A DNA stretch of 64,000 nucleotides, from assembly GCF_030413635.1 (NCBI RefSeq), contig NZ_CP129235.1, positions 3,596,001 through 3,660,000 of the forward strand, given 5' to 3'. The notes below the pieces were generated by a model. The model ran no database searches. It saw only the letters and a program-made list of their open reading frames with translations, and had not been told where the DNA came from. The position numbers and the translations under genes were made by a program. Origin of the DNA: Planococcus shenhongbingii. GTDB lineage: Bacteria > Bacillota > Bacilli > Bacillales_A > Planococcaceae. This document shows, in pieces, positions 53,953-63,068 of this stretch. Numbering within the stretch: position 1 is the first letter of the stretch; each line of letters begins with the position of its first letter.

Positions 53953-55260
53953 TTAAATCGCTCCTGTAATAAACGCAACTGCAATGATTACGATACAGCA
54001 GATAAATGCCCATTTAAATGCAAACTTCTGCAGTTCGCCGATGTCCTTCTGCACCATGCCGGCAACCAACAGAGTTGAAGCGACGAGCGGGCTCAGGAAA
54101 TGGATAGGCTGCCCCAAAACAGATGCCCGGGCTATTTCCAATGGACTGACGCCATAAGCGGCTCCCGCCTCTGCCAAGATTGGCAAGACGCCGAAATAAT
54201 AGGCATCGTTTGAAAGTGCAAACGTAAATGGCATGCTGGTAATTGCCACCACCAATGGATAAAACGAACCGACGGAAGCCGGAATAATGGAAATCAACGA
54301 ATTGGAGATGGCATCGACCATTTGAGTCCCCGAGAAAATACCGGAGAAGATTCCCGCTGCAAATACCAGAACGACAACGGTAATGGCATTTCCGGAATGA
54401 GCCAGGATCCGCTCTTTTTGAAGTTTTAAATTAGGATAGTTGATTGTTGCTGCTATTACAAAACCAATCAGGAAACTGATCGGAGCTGGCAATAACCCCA
54501 TCACTAAAACCGTCATGATTGTCACTACCAAGATTAAGTTGACCCAAATCAGTTTAGGCCGTTTCAAGTCATTTTCCACCGCGTGAGTGGCGGCTACTTG
54601 AAGCATGCTTTCTGAGGCCGCTGGAATTTTTTCCACATTAATGATGCCAAGCCGGGCCCGTTCTTTTTTGCCCATCAGATACGCCACACCTAATACGCTA
54701 AGCATCCCTGCCAGCATCGTCGGTACAATTGGAACGAAGAATTCATTGGCATCCAGACCAAGCGATGCAATAGCCCGTGTTGCCGGTCCGCCCCACGGCG
54801 TCATGCCGCTGACAATACTTACGGACAAAATAGAGATTGTTGCCAAAACCAAAGGATTCATCCCTAAGCGCAGATAAAGCGCCAGCATAGCTGAAATGGT
54901 AATCATATGAGTCGTCGTCCCGTCACCATCTAAAGCTGCAATCATCGCAATGACGGCTGTTCCCATTGCAATCTTCACCGGGTCCCCTTTAACGATTTTC
55001 ATGACTTTGTTGATCAATGGATCAAACAGGCCGGCGTCTATCAGTATGCCAAAGAACAAAATCGCGAATAACAGTAAAGCAGCTGATGGAGCAACCTGTT
55101 TCAATCCTTCCATCATCATGTCCCCTAAGCCCGACCAAAACCCTCCAATCAAAGCAAAGAAAATCGGAACCACTACCAACGCTGCCACCGCTGACATCTT
55201 TTTCGCCATGATCAGATACGTAAATACAACAACCATCGACACCCCTAAAAATGTAAGAAT
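53953..55260 (-). CDS. CitMHS-family citrate/tricarboxylate:H+ (Mg2+) symporter
   Basis: The product has about 435 residues and 11-12 membrane helices. SGMTPWGGPATRAIASLGLD and SNDAYYFGVLPILAEAGAAYGV are typical of CitM/CitH-type carriers, which bring in citrate-like acids with a divalent metal. The start is uncertain. An ATT at 55260 lies 7 bases after AAAGGGGG and gives a family-like N-terminus (LTFLGVSMVVVFTYLIM). The alternatives, GTG 55242 or ATG 55236, have weaker sites and a shorter first helix. It probably feeds TcuA and PrpF. Confidence 0.88.
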   Translation of the reverse strand: MLTFLGVSMVVVFTYLIMAKKMSAVAALVVVPIFFALIGGFWSGLGDMMMEGLKQVAPSAALLLFAILFFGILIDAGLFDPLINKVMKIVKGDPVKIAMGTAVIAMIAALDGDGTTTHMITISAMLALYLRLGMNPLVLATISILSVSIVSGMTPWGGPATRAIASLGLDANEFFVPIVPTMLAGMLSVLGVAYLMGKKERARLGIINVEKIPAASESMLQVAATHAVENDLKRPKLIWVNLILVVTIMTVLVMGLLPAPISFLIGFVIAATINYPNLKLQKERILAHSGNAITVVVLVFAAGIFSGIFSGTQMVDAISNSLISIIPASVGSFYPLVVAITSMPFTFALSNDAYYFGVLPILAEAGAAYGVSPLEIARASVLGQPIHFLSPLVASTLLVAGMVQKDIGELQKFAFKWAFICCIVIIAVAFITGAI

Positions 55261-55364
55261 AAGAATTCCCCCTTTGAATGTATTCGCTTACAATTCTCCC
55301 AAAAGTGCTATGTCCCTTGGCTGCTTATATTTCGAATTAGTTATAAGAATATTTCATCTACTCC

Positions 55365-55390
55365 AATAAGTAAAATAGATAAATCTTATT
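55365..55390. promoter_or_regulatory. Candidate LysR-type operator
   Basis: AATAAG (55365-55370) and CTTATT (55385-55390) form an inverted repeat with a 14-base spacer. It lies upstream of the CitMHS gene and close to the LysR gene. The arms are short and AT-rich. Confidence 0.3.
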
Positions 55391-55445
55391 AGAAATGAAT
55401 AAAAAAACTTATAACCCATCATTTATTTATAAAATCGGCCAAACT

Positions 55446-56309
55446 CTAAAAGGAAGGGTGGTCATTCAGAAAATCTATAAATTTTCGCACTGTAGATAAT
55501 TTCAAAAATTCCTGGTTGTACATTAACCACGTATCCCGTGTTACAGGTTCCCCATTTTCATAAAATAAAGGGTATTTATAAAGCTGATCTGAAGGACGAA
55601 GGCAAATTTCAGGCAAAATGGCAATGCCTAAATCGTTTTTAACCATTTCTTTGCAGGTTTCTTGCCGGTCTGTTTCCATGGTAATCTTCGGCGGTTCGAT
55701 ATAACGGTTATGCCACCATTTGTTGATAATGTCTTTTAAAGAACTATCCGTCTTGTAATTGATGAAAGGCAATTCCGGCACTTTCTCCAAATCCACTTCT
55801 TTTTTAGAGATCAAAAATAATTGCTCAGTCTGCAGCAAGGTCTTCGACCCCGTCCAATTATAATCGCCGCGCAGAATGCCGAGATGCACTTCTGATGAAT
55901 TGAGCAGCCCCATTACATCCGCACTCCATCCCGTGTTTACACTAAACTGGACATTTGGATGAGTAGTCAAAAACTCCTTCAACAATGGAGGCAATTTGTA
56001 TTGTGCAAAATTGCTCGAAACACCTAGACGGATTGTCCCTCGAATTTCTTGCTGCATATTTTGAAGATAATCTTTAGTATTTTGAAGCTTTGTAATCATT
56101 TCTTCCGCGTATTGGGCTAAATAGATTCCTTCAGCTGTCAGTTCTACCCCTTTTTTTGTTTTGAAAAAAAGTTTTGTACCGACTTCTTTCTCCAAATTTT
56201 TTAAGCGGTACGTTAAAGCCGGCTGTGAAATATATAAGCGCTCCGAGGCCCGGCTAATGTTTTTTTCTTCATGTAAAACTTGCATCGCTTCCCAATCTTT
56301 TTCATCCAT
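55446..56309 (-). CDS. LysR-family transcriptional regulator
   Basis: The product has 287 residues. The HTH is MDEKDWEAMQVLHEEKNISR followed by ASERLYISQPALTYRLKNLE, with an effector domain behind it. It is divergent from prpF and upstream of the CitMHS carrier, so it probably controls both. It is a paralogue of the LysR at 50607-51503. I chose the ATG at 56309 with TGGAG 8 bases before it; the GTG at 56318 overlaps that site. Confidence 0.92.
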   Translation of the reverse strand: MDEKDWEAMQVLHEEKNISRASERLYISQPALTYRLKNLEKEVGTKLFFKTKKGVELTAEGIYLAQYAEEMITKLQNTKDYLQNMQQEIRGTIRLGVSSNFAQYKLPPLLKEFLTTHPNVQFSVNTGWSADVMGLLNSSEVHLGILRGDYNWTGSKTLLQTEQLFLISKKEVDLEKVPELPFINYKTDSSLKDIINKWWHNRYIEPPKITMETDRQETCKEMVKNDLGIAILPEICLRPSDQLYKYPLFYENGEPVTRDTWLMYNQEFLKLSTVRKFIDFLNDHPSF

Positions 56310-56439
56310 TTCAATCACTCCATTTATGTTATAAGTATTTTCGATAAGACACTGAACAAAATATCTATTTCACTTATGATTCAAATTATCATAGTCTATT
56401 TTTAGAAGCAATAGAATTTTCAGAAAGGTGGTTCGTCAG

Positions 56440-57567
56440 ATGAAGATACCGATTGCCGTCATGCGCGGCGGAACCAGTAAAGGAGTATTTATCAATTATG
56501 AGGAAATGCCGGAGGACCGTATGCTTTGGGATAGCTTCCTGCTGGACATCATGGGAAGCCCTGACCAGCGGCAAATTGATGGTCTGGGCGGGGGGAATTC
56601 CCTAACAAGTAAAGTAGCGATCATCAAAAAGTCGAAGTTGGACGAAATCGACGTGGATTATACCTTTGCGCAAGTCAGCATTGAAAATCAATTGGTGGAT
56701 TTTAAGGGGAATTGCGGGAACATCTCTTCCGCAGTGGGCCCCTATGCCATTGAGCAAGGACTGTTTGCAGCAGTGGAACCTGTGACAATGGTCAGAATTT
56801 TTAATACCAACACACAAAAAGTAATCATCGCGGAAGTCGAAGTGGAAAATGGACGGGTGAAAACGGAAGGGCAATGCGAAATCCCCGGAGTTCCAGGGAC
56901 CGGTTCCCCTATCTATTTGTCCTTTACAGATGCGCAAGGCGCCGTCACCGGAAAGCTGTTCCCGACTGAAAATCCGATTGACCGGATTGAAACAAAAAAC
57001 GGCCTTCTTGAAGTATCCATCATTGATGTTGCCAACCCCTTGGTTTTTGTAAGGGCAGAAGATGTAGGACTGACCGGGTCGGAATTGCCGTATGAGTTCA
57101 CGGCGGAAAAACTGGCGGAACTGGAAGAAATCCGCTCGGCAGCCGCTGAAATGTGCTTGTTTTCAACTAAAGAAGAAGCGACGGTGAAGTCGCCCGCAGT
57201 GCCTAAACTCACGATTGTCGCTCCTCCTGAAACCTATTTGGACGTTAATGGTGTTGAACGGAAAGCAGAGGACATGAATTGTCGAATCCGGATGATGTCG
57301 ATGCAAAAACCGCATCAGGCCTTGGCAATCACAGGAGCTATTTGCACAACTGCTGGAGCCTTTTTAAAAGACACTATTTTAAACGATGTCATCCAAGTCG
57401 AAAATACCGTCTTGCGCTTAGGTCACCCGTCCGGAATCATTGAGACGAAAGTGGACATGATTGCCGGCCACATCGGCAATATCAAAGTCGTGCGCACAGC
57501 CCGAATGATTTTGGAAGGGTATGTCTATACGAAGCATAACTATGATTACAGCAAATCTTTGGCCTGA
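56440..57567 (+). CDS. prpF: PrpF-family aconitate/methylaconitate isomerase
   Basis: The product has 375 residues. The start IPIAVMRGGTSKGVFIN and the GNCGNISSAVGPYAIEQGL segment (with the active-site cysteine of the family) identify PrpF. The C-terminal GHPSGIIET and RTARMILEG also fit. PrpF isomerises 2-methylaconitate or trans/cis-aconitate. No prpC, prpB or acnD is adjacent; the lyase at 21594-22493 is far away. With tcuA and the carrier, use of trans-aconitate or tricarballylate is the likely role. AAAGGTGG lies 8 bases before the ATG. Confidence 0.92.
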   Translation: MKIPIAVMRGGTSKGVFINYEEMPEDRMLWDSFLLDIMGSPDQRQIDGLGGGNSLTSKVAIIKKSKLDEIDVDYTFAQVSIENQLVDFKGNCGNISSAVGPYAIEQGLFAAVEPVTMVRIFNTNTQKVIIAEVEVENGRVKTEGQCEIPGVPGTGSPIYLSFTDAQGAVTGKLFPTENPIDRIETKNGLLEVSIIDVANPLVFVRAEDVGLTGSELPYEFTAEKLAELEEIRSAAAEMCLFSTKEEATVKSPAVPKLTIVAPPETYLDVNGVERKAEDMNCRIRMMSMQKPHQALAITGAICTTAGAFLKDTILNDVIQVENTVLRLGHPSGIIETKVDMIAGHIGNIKVVRTARMILEGYVYTKHNYDYSKSLA

Positions 57568-57607
57568 GGAATGTCTCTTAAAGCTTGAGGTTTTGCAGCA
57601 GAATAAC

Positions 57608-57641
57608 AAAAGGGTTTTCCAGTTTCCTGGAAAACCCTTTT
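57608..57641. terminator. Bidirectional terminator after prpF
   Basis: AAAAGGGTTTTCCAG (57608-57622) pairs perfectly with CTGGAAAACCCTTTT (57627-57641) around TTTC. It separates prpF from the convergent ABC importer operon. Confidence 0.9.
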
Positions 57642-57702
57642 ACTTTATTTAATTACAAATTATACATGTAAAGCATCATTTGAGATGAACTTGAAATTCC
57701 AT

Positions 57703-58695
57703 TTAAAGATTTTTGGATTTCACATGGTTCAAAAAGATCGCCAGTATCAGGATGATACCGGTAATGACATTTTGCCAGTACGACGAAACGTTCGCCAGGC
57801 TCAGGCCGTTCTGCAATACGGCGATGAACAAGACGCCGAGTGCGGTTCCTGCGACGCCGCCGACGCCGCCTTTAAAGCTGGTTCCGCCGAGCAGTACTGC
57901 CGCTGCGACCAGCAATTCCGTGCTGGTGCCGATTGTCGGGGCAGCCGAAGCCAGTCTTCCGGTTTCGATAATGCCCGCTAATGCGGCGAACATGGCGCTG
58001 ATGGCGTAAACCACCGTGATCACCAGCGTGACGTTGATGCCGGACAGCCTTGCCGTATGGGGATTGCCCCCGACGATATAGATGGAACGGCCGAAACTGG
58101 TGTATTTCAAAAACAAAAACGAAGCGAGGAATACGGCCAGCATGATGATGATCGGATACGGAACCGCACCGAGCTTACCGTTGCCAAGCGCCATGATCAG
58201 CGGATACTCCGAAACATACTTGGTTTCCCCATTGGTCCAGACAAAGACGATTCCGCGAAACAGCGATAAGGTGCCCAGTGTGACGACAAAGAAGTTCAAT
58301 CCGACTTTGCCGATCAGCAGGCCGTTGATGAGAAAACCGATTGCCGTAATGGCCGCTATCGTCACTACGATGCTCAGAAGCTGCGGCATCCCGGCAGACA
58401 ACAGCGTGACAAGCATGACGCCGCTCAATGCCATCGTGGAACCGACCGACAAATCGAAGCCGGCTGTCAGCAGCACCAGCGTCATCGCCATGGCCATGAT
58501 CCAAATTCCGGAACTTGCAGTTAATAGATTGATCCAGTTCTGGACGGTCAGGAACGCCGGGTTGATGATGCTCACGATGATGCACAGCAGAACCAGCAGC
58601 GGCCCGATGCCGGCAAACTTCAATAATAACTGCTTGTAGTTCATCTTTTTCCGGCTGACTTCTTCGGTGGTTTTTAAGGTAGTTTCAGTCTCCAT
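57703..58695 (-). CDS. Ribose-type ABC importer permease (RbsC-like)
   Basis: The product has 330 residues and about eight or more membrane helices, with GFDLSVGSTMALSGV and GGVGGVAGTALGVLFIAVLQN-type segments characteristic of RbsC-like permeases. It is the last gene of the importer operon. A longer reading begins at 58758. I chose the ATG at 58695, which has GGAGG 5 bases upstream and lies 13 bases after the ATPase stop. Confidence 0.9.
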   Translation of the reverse strand: METETTLKTTEEVSRKKMNYKQLLLKFAGIGPLLVLLCIIVSIINPAFLTVQNWINLLTASSGIWIMAMAMTLVLLTAGFDLSVGSTMALSGVMLVTLLSAGMPQLLSIVVTIAAITAIGFLINGLLIGKVGLNFFVVTLGTLSLFRGIVFVWTNGETKYVSEYPLIMALGNGKLGAVPYPIIIMLAVFLASFLFLKYTSFGRSIYIVGGNPHTARLSGINVTLVITVVYAISAMFAALAGIIETGRLASAAPTIGTSTELLVAAAVLLGGTSFKGGVGGVAGTALGVLFIAVLQNGLSLANVSSYWQNVITGIILILAIFLNHVKSKNL

Positions 58696-58708
58696 AGTTA
58701 CCTCCGTT

Positions 58709-60193
58709 CTAATCGTTACCTGTGGCGTAGTACATGATATTTTCCTCGGTAACTTCATGGTTGGTTAAAATCGTTTTCAGTTCGCCTCTGAACATGACGC
58801 CGACCCGGTCTGCCACTCCGACCACTTCTTGCAGATCGGAAGAGGAAATGATGACCGTCAGGCCTTCATCTGAAAGCTTTCGCAGCAGGTGATAGATCTC
58901 CGACTTGGCTCCGACATCGATGCCGCGTGTCGGTTCGTCCAGCAGCAGCACTTGCGGCGCAATCGATAAGGCTCTTCCCAGAATCACTTTCTGCTGGTTG
59001 CCTCCGGACAGATGTTCAATATGGGTATGCACGGACGAAGTTTTGACGCCCAGATCCGCTATGATCTTCTCAACGACTTTCTCTTCTTTTTTCTTGTTCA
59101 CCAATCCGAACAGGGACTTCCGGGACCGGACACCGAGCACCGCGTTTTCATAAACGGACAGATGGCCGATGATACCTTCGGATTTCCTTTCGGCCGGAAT
59201 CAGGGTGACACCCCTTTTCAATGCTTCTACCGGACTTTGGCACGGATAAGCTTTTCCGGCCAGATCGATGTGGCCGGAAGATTCCATTTCCCCGATCAGC
59301 GCCCGCAGGATTTCACTTCTTCCGCAGCCCACCAATCCCGAAAAGACGAATATCTCCCCTTTTCTGATATCGATGTCCAGCGCTTTGTTGGCGGATTTTT
59401 TTATTTCCAGCTCTTTGATGCTCAGCATGACGCTCGTGTGCTGCGCTTGCTTTTTCGCGGGGTAAAGATCGGACAATTCCCTCCCGACCATCGACGAGAT
59501 GATGGTTTCTTCTGTCCAATGCGGCGGCACAAGCCGGGTTATATACTGGGAATCCCGCAGCACAATGATTTCGTCGCAGATCTTTAAGTATTCCTTCAAT
59601 TTGTGTGAGATGAAGATGACGATATTGTTGTTTTTCCTGAATTCCTGCAGCAGCTCGAATACCAATTCGGTCTGGTCGTCCGTCAAGGAACTGGTCGCTT
59701 CATCCAACAGCAGAATGGTCGGCTCTGTTGCCAAGGCCTTCGCGATGGACACCAATTGCTGCTGATCCGGGGACAATTTCCCGGCTTTCTGTTTGACGTC
59801 CAGGTCCAGCCCGAGCTTATTCAGATAGAATGAAGTCTTTTTTTCTTTTTCTTTCCAGTTCACAAACCACTTGCCGTTCTCATTGACGATGACGTTTTCG
59901 GCGATCGACAACTCCTCCACCAACGAAGGCTCTTGCGTGACCATGGCGATTTTCTGGCGGCGTGCATTTTTGATGGAGGTGATGGCCTCATTCCGGACGC
60001 GGACTTCGCCTTCACTTGCTTTTTCAATGCCTGTCAAAAGTTTCAGGAGAGTGGACTTCCCTGAGCCGTTTTCTCCTGCCAGCCCAAGGATGGTCCCCCA
60101 CTTGATCGAAAAGTTGATGCTTGAAAGCGCCTTGACTCCCGGATAGAATTTGGAGATGTTCGTGAATTCGATTGCATCCTCGCTTTTTTTCAT
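58709..60193 (-). CDS. Ribose-type ABC importer ATPase with two nucleotide-binding domains (RbsA-like)
   Basis: The product has 494 residues. The first domain has Walker A GENGSGKST and Walker B TILLLDEATSSL. The second has the degenerate Walker A GLVGCGRSE, signature LSGGNQQKVILGRAL and Walker B VLLLDEPTRGIDVG. In RbsA/XylG-like ATPases one half is usually less active, as seen here. It powers import through the RbsC-like permease. Confidence 0.93.
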   Translation of the reverse strand: MKKSEDAIEFTNISKFYPGVKALSSINFSIKWGTILGLAGENGSGKSTLLKLLTGIEKASEGEVRVRNEAITSIKNARRQKIAMVTQEPSLVEELSIAENVIVNENGKWFVNWKEKEKKTSFYLNKLGLDLDVKQKAGKLSPDQQQLVSIAKALATEPTILLLDEATSSLTDDQTELVFELLQEFRKNNNIVIFISHKLKEYLKICDEIIVLRDSQYITRLVPPHWTEETIISSMVGRELSDLYPAKKQAQHTSVMLSIKELEIKKSANKALDIDIRKGEIFVFSGLVGCGRSEILRALIGEMESSGHIDLAGKAYPCQSPVEALKRGVTLIPAERKSEGIIGHLSVYENAVLGVRSRKSLFGLVNKKKEEKVVEKIIADLGVKTSSVHTHIEHLSGGNQQKVILGRALSIAPQVLLLDEPTRGIDVGAKSEIYHLLRKLSDEGLTVIISSSDLQEVVGVADRVGVMFRGELKTILTNHEVTEENIMYYATGND

Positions 60194-60214
60194 AACTCAC
60201 ACTCCCATTGCTCC

Positions 60215-61234
60215 TTAGTCAGCTGATATTGAATTCAGCTCTTCTTCCCATGAAACAAAGTCTTCTGTATCTTTATTGACCATAGGAACCGGAATCACAA
60301 TTTCTTTCGGAAGCTCTTCTAATTTTTTCCCTTCGTTGAAATGCTGGTTCAGGAAATCGACCGATTCTACGCCGGCTTTAATGGGATTCAAGTTAAATGT
60401 CGCATGGACTTTCCCTTGTTCAATCGCTTCGATTCCGCTTTTTTCAGCGTTCACGCCGATAATCATGATTCCTTTTTCCGGGTCTTCTTCGTATAAGGTT
60501 TTATTGGCATTTTTGATGGCTTGCGCTGCTCCGATGGCGGTTTCGTCATTGTAGGTGAAAACGGCCCGTACATCCGGATTCTTGGTCAGGATATTGGCCA
60601 TGATCGGAGCTGCCCCGGCAATATTATCGGTCGGGTTGTCCTGCTGCTCCACCCATTTCAGGTTGTCGTATTTTCCTGTTTCTTCTTTGAACTTCGACAT
60701 GACGAAGATGTTCCCTGGCACTGGAATGGCCATGCCGATTCCCGCAACTTCCACGTCCTGCCCGTTGAAGGTTTCAGCAAAAACTTTGGCCGCTTCTGCA
60801 GCAGACGCTCCCCGGTCAAAAATTACCTGGCTTGTCAGATTATAGCCATCCCCGCCTTTTGCCACATTGAAATCCACGCCAAGCACCGGGATGTTTTTAG
60901 CGATTGCGCGGTCAAGCGCCGGCTGAACGGTATTGGCATCGAGCGGCCAGACGATGAGCGCATCGACGTTCTGTGTCAGCAGATTATCAATGGTTCCCAC
61001 TTGCTTGCTGGGATCTCCCTGGCTGTCTATGCCAATCACTTCAAATCCTTGTTCTTCCCCACTTGTTTTAATCGCTTCGTACCAATTCTTTACCGTATTG
61101 TTTGCACCGGCCGGGATGGAGACGCCTATTTTCAATGCGTCTTTTCCTGAGGCAGCGTTTTCGGATCCACAGGCTGACAGAATGAGCATCAGAATCATAC
61201 AGGTGACAATGAATAAATAACTTTTATTCTTCAT
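60215..61234 (-). CDS. Ribose-type ABC importer binding lipoprotein (RbsB-like)
   Basis: The product has 339 residues. The signal peptide ends in the lipobox LSAC, so the protein is anchored outside the cell. The periplasmic-binding type 1 fold is shown by KIGVSIPAGANNTVKNWYEA, DALIVWPLDANTVQPALDRA and VRAVFTYNDETAIGAAQAIK. The adjacent hydantoinase-type genes suggest that the ligand may not be a sugar. It is the first gene of the importer operon and lies after a terminator. Confidence 0.91.
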   Translation of the reverse strand: MKNKSYLFIVTCMILMLILSACGSENAASGKDALKIGVSIPAGANNTVKNWYEAIKTSGEEQGFEVIGIDSQGDPSKQVGTIDNLLTQNVDALIVWPLDANTVQPALDRAIAKNIPVLGVDFNVAKGGDGYNLTSQVIFDRGASAAEAAKVFAETFNGQDVEVAGIGMAIPVPGNIFVMSKFKEETGKYDNLKWVEQQDNPTDNIAGAAPIMANILTKNPDVRAVFTYNDETAIGAAQAIKNANKTLYEEDPEKGIMIIGVNAEKSGIEAIEQGKVHATFNLNPIKAGVESVDFLNQHFNEGKKLEELPKEIVIPVPMVNKDTEDFVSWEEELNSISAD

Positions 61235-61276
61235 AAGCTGGCCACTCCCCGTGTTTCAATTTTATTAGTTGAAAAA

Positions 61277-61320
61277 ATGAGCCGGCAAACTGCTGTACTC
61301 CGTAAAATTTGCCGGCTCAT
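61277..61320 (-). terminator. Terminator after the hydantoinase B gene
   Basis: The bases 61277-61289 pair perfectly with 61308-61320 over 13 bp around an 18-base loop. On the minus strand a run of six T follows. It separates the hydantoinase genes from the importer genes. Confidence 0.8.
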
Positions 61321-61334
61321 TCCTATTCAACTGG

Positions 61335-63068
61335 TCAGACCGTCTGTCTCAGTTTTTCTGTTTGATCCGTATCCACAATGCCCCGCCCTGCATCTTTGAA
61401 TGCAACTTTATATTGTTCCAGAGCCACTTGTTCCGATACATAGCCGCATCTCACATCAAATGCCACTTTTTCAACCGCGCGGTCTGCCGGATTCCCGTAG
61501 CCGCCTCCGCCGCCGGCCAATTGTTTATAAACGGTGTTTTTAGGGATGTCGGAAATCAGATCTTTGACGTGGGTAACGTATGTTTCATTGTTCGGGTAAT
61601 GCAGTTCGATTGTATTGATGCTTCCCTGCTCCCCGCCTAATATGCCGGGAGCTCTCGTATCTTCTGTTGCACCATCCCCGAAAATACTGGCTTGGCCTTT
61701 ATCATCCAGGAAAGTGAAAGTTGTTTCGACTCCCAGACCGCCGCGCCATTGGCCAGCTCCTGCAGAATCTTGGCTGTATTCATATTTAGTCAGGAAAACC
61801 GGATTGACCATTTCAAACATTTCCGGGTCTTGGGCAGCCAAGGCCCCGCCGGAAGCGATCAATCCGATATGGTCGTATCCGTCCGTTCCGTAAGTGCCGC
61901 CGCTTCCGCCTTTGGTGCCGTTCAGCAGAATATCCACATACGGCATCTGTCTTCTGGAATCCGAGCCGTTGACAATGGCACATAATAAGGTATTCCAGCC
62001 TGCGGTGACCCGTTCAGGAAGCGCTTCCTCTAATGCCAGCATGATCACGGAGCAGACCTGGTCGCTCAAGTGGTTCCCGAACCCTGTCGCTGCAGGATAG
62101 TTAGGGTTCAGCATGGTTCCTTCAGGGACTTTCAGCGTAATGCATCTTTGAACGGCTTCGTTGTGGGCGATTTCCTGCTCGCTTAACATGAAGAACGTGA
62201 TCATTACGGAAGAAAGCGTTACCGGATACGGCGCATTGACGTACCCTTTCGTTTGAGGGGAAGTCCCTTCAAAATCGAACGTAATGTGTTCATCGTCCAC
62301 TTGGATGTCGACTTTGATGGTCATTTCCGCATCATGGTCATGGCCGTCATCTCTGACTTTCCATGACGCCTTGTAATTGCCGTTCGGCATGCCTTTGATG
62401 ATCTTTTTCGCCATCTTCTCGGTGGAATTGAAGATTTCTTCAACCGCCTCGTAAATCACTTCTTTTGAATATTGTTCAAACAGCACTTTCAGTTCTCTTT
62501 CACCGACCGTACAGCCGCCTACCATGGCATGGATATCATCCCCGACGATCGGCAGCCTGACATTGCCGATGACCAGATCCCACACATCGTACCGCAGCTT
62601 CCCTTTTTCATAGATTTTTAAAGGGGTGATCCGCAAGCCTTCCTGCCATAAATCGGTGGCATTGGGATTGTAGGAGCCTGGAACAGCTCCCCCTACATCC
62701 GCCTGGTGGGCTGTGATGACCGTCCATGCCACACATTCCCCGTTATGGAAAACTGGTTTCAGCACTTTCCAATCGGAGTTCTGGTTGCCTCCGGTAAACG
62801 GATCGTTGTGGAGGAAAACGTCCCCTTCATAGACGTCCTCACCGAAGTATTTCACGACTTCCTTGACGCCCGGACTTGCTGCATATCCAAGAATCGGGAT
62901 GTATTCTGTCTGCTCAATCAAATTCCCCTGGAAATCATAGATCCCTAATGAAAAGTCACGGCCCTCCACAAGCAAAGGCGAATGCGCACTTCGTTCAATG
63001 ACAACTCCCATTTGGCGCCCGATTGCTTTCAAACGGTTGGACAGTATTGAAACTAGGATTTGATCCAT
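61335..63068 (-). CDS. Hydantoinase B/oxoprolinase-family subunit
   Basis: The product has 577 residues. It carries the HyuB pattern: SNRLKAIGRQMGVVIERSAHSP, LHNDPFTGGNQNSDWKVLKP, and the C-terminal GDGATEDTRAPGILGGEQGS and GGGGYGNPADR parts. With the A subunit it forms an ATP-using ring-opening enzyme acting on hydantoins, 5-oxoproline or related lactams and ketones. Its start overlaps the end of the A gene by 16 bases. The true substrate is unknown. Confidence 0.9.
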   Translation of the reverse strand: MDQILVSILSNRLKAIGRQMGVVIERSAHSPLLVEGRDFSLGIYDFQGNLIEQTEYIPILGYAASPGVKEVVKYFGEDVYEGDVFLHNDPFTGGNQNSDWKVLKPVFHNGECVAWTVITAHQADVGGAVPGSYNPNATDLWQEGLRITPLKIYEKGKLRYDVWDLVIGNVRLPIVGDDIHAMVGGCTVGERELKVLFEQYSKEVIYEAVEEIFNSTEKMAKKIIKGMPNGNYKASWKVRDDGHDHDAEMTIKVDIQVDDEHITFDFEGTSPQTKGYVNAPYPVTLSSVMITFFMLSEQEIAHNEAVQRCITLKVPEGTMLNPNYPAATGFGNHLSDQVCSVIMLALEEALPERVTAGWNTLLCAIVNGSDSRRQMPYVDILLNGTKGGSGGTYGTDGYDHIGLIASGGALAAQDPEMFEMVNPVFLTKYEYSQDSAGAGQWRGGLGVETTFTFLDDKGQASIFGDGATEDTRAPGILGGEQGSINTIELHYPNNETYVTHVKDLISDIPKNTVYKQLAGGGGGYGNPADRAVEKVAFDVRCGYVSEQVALEQYKVAFKDAGRGIVDTDQTEKLRQTV

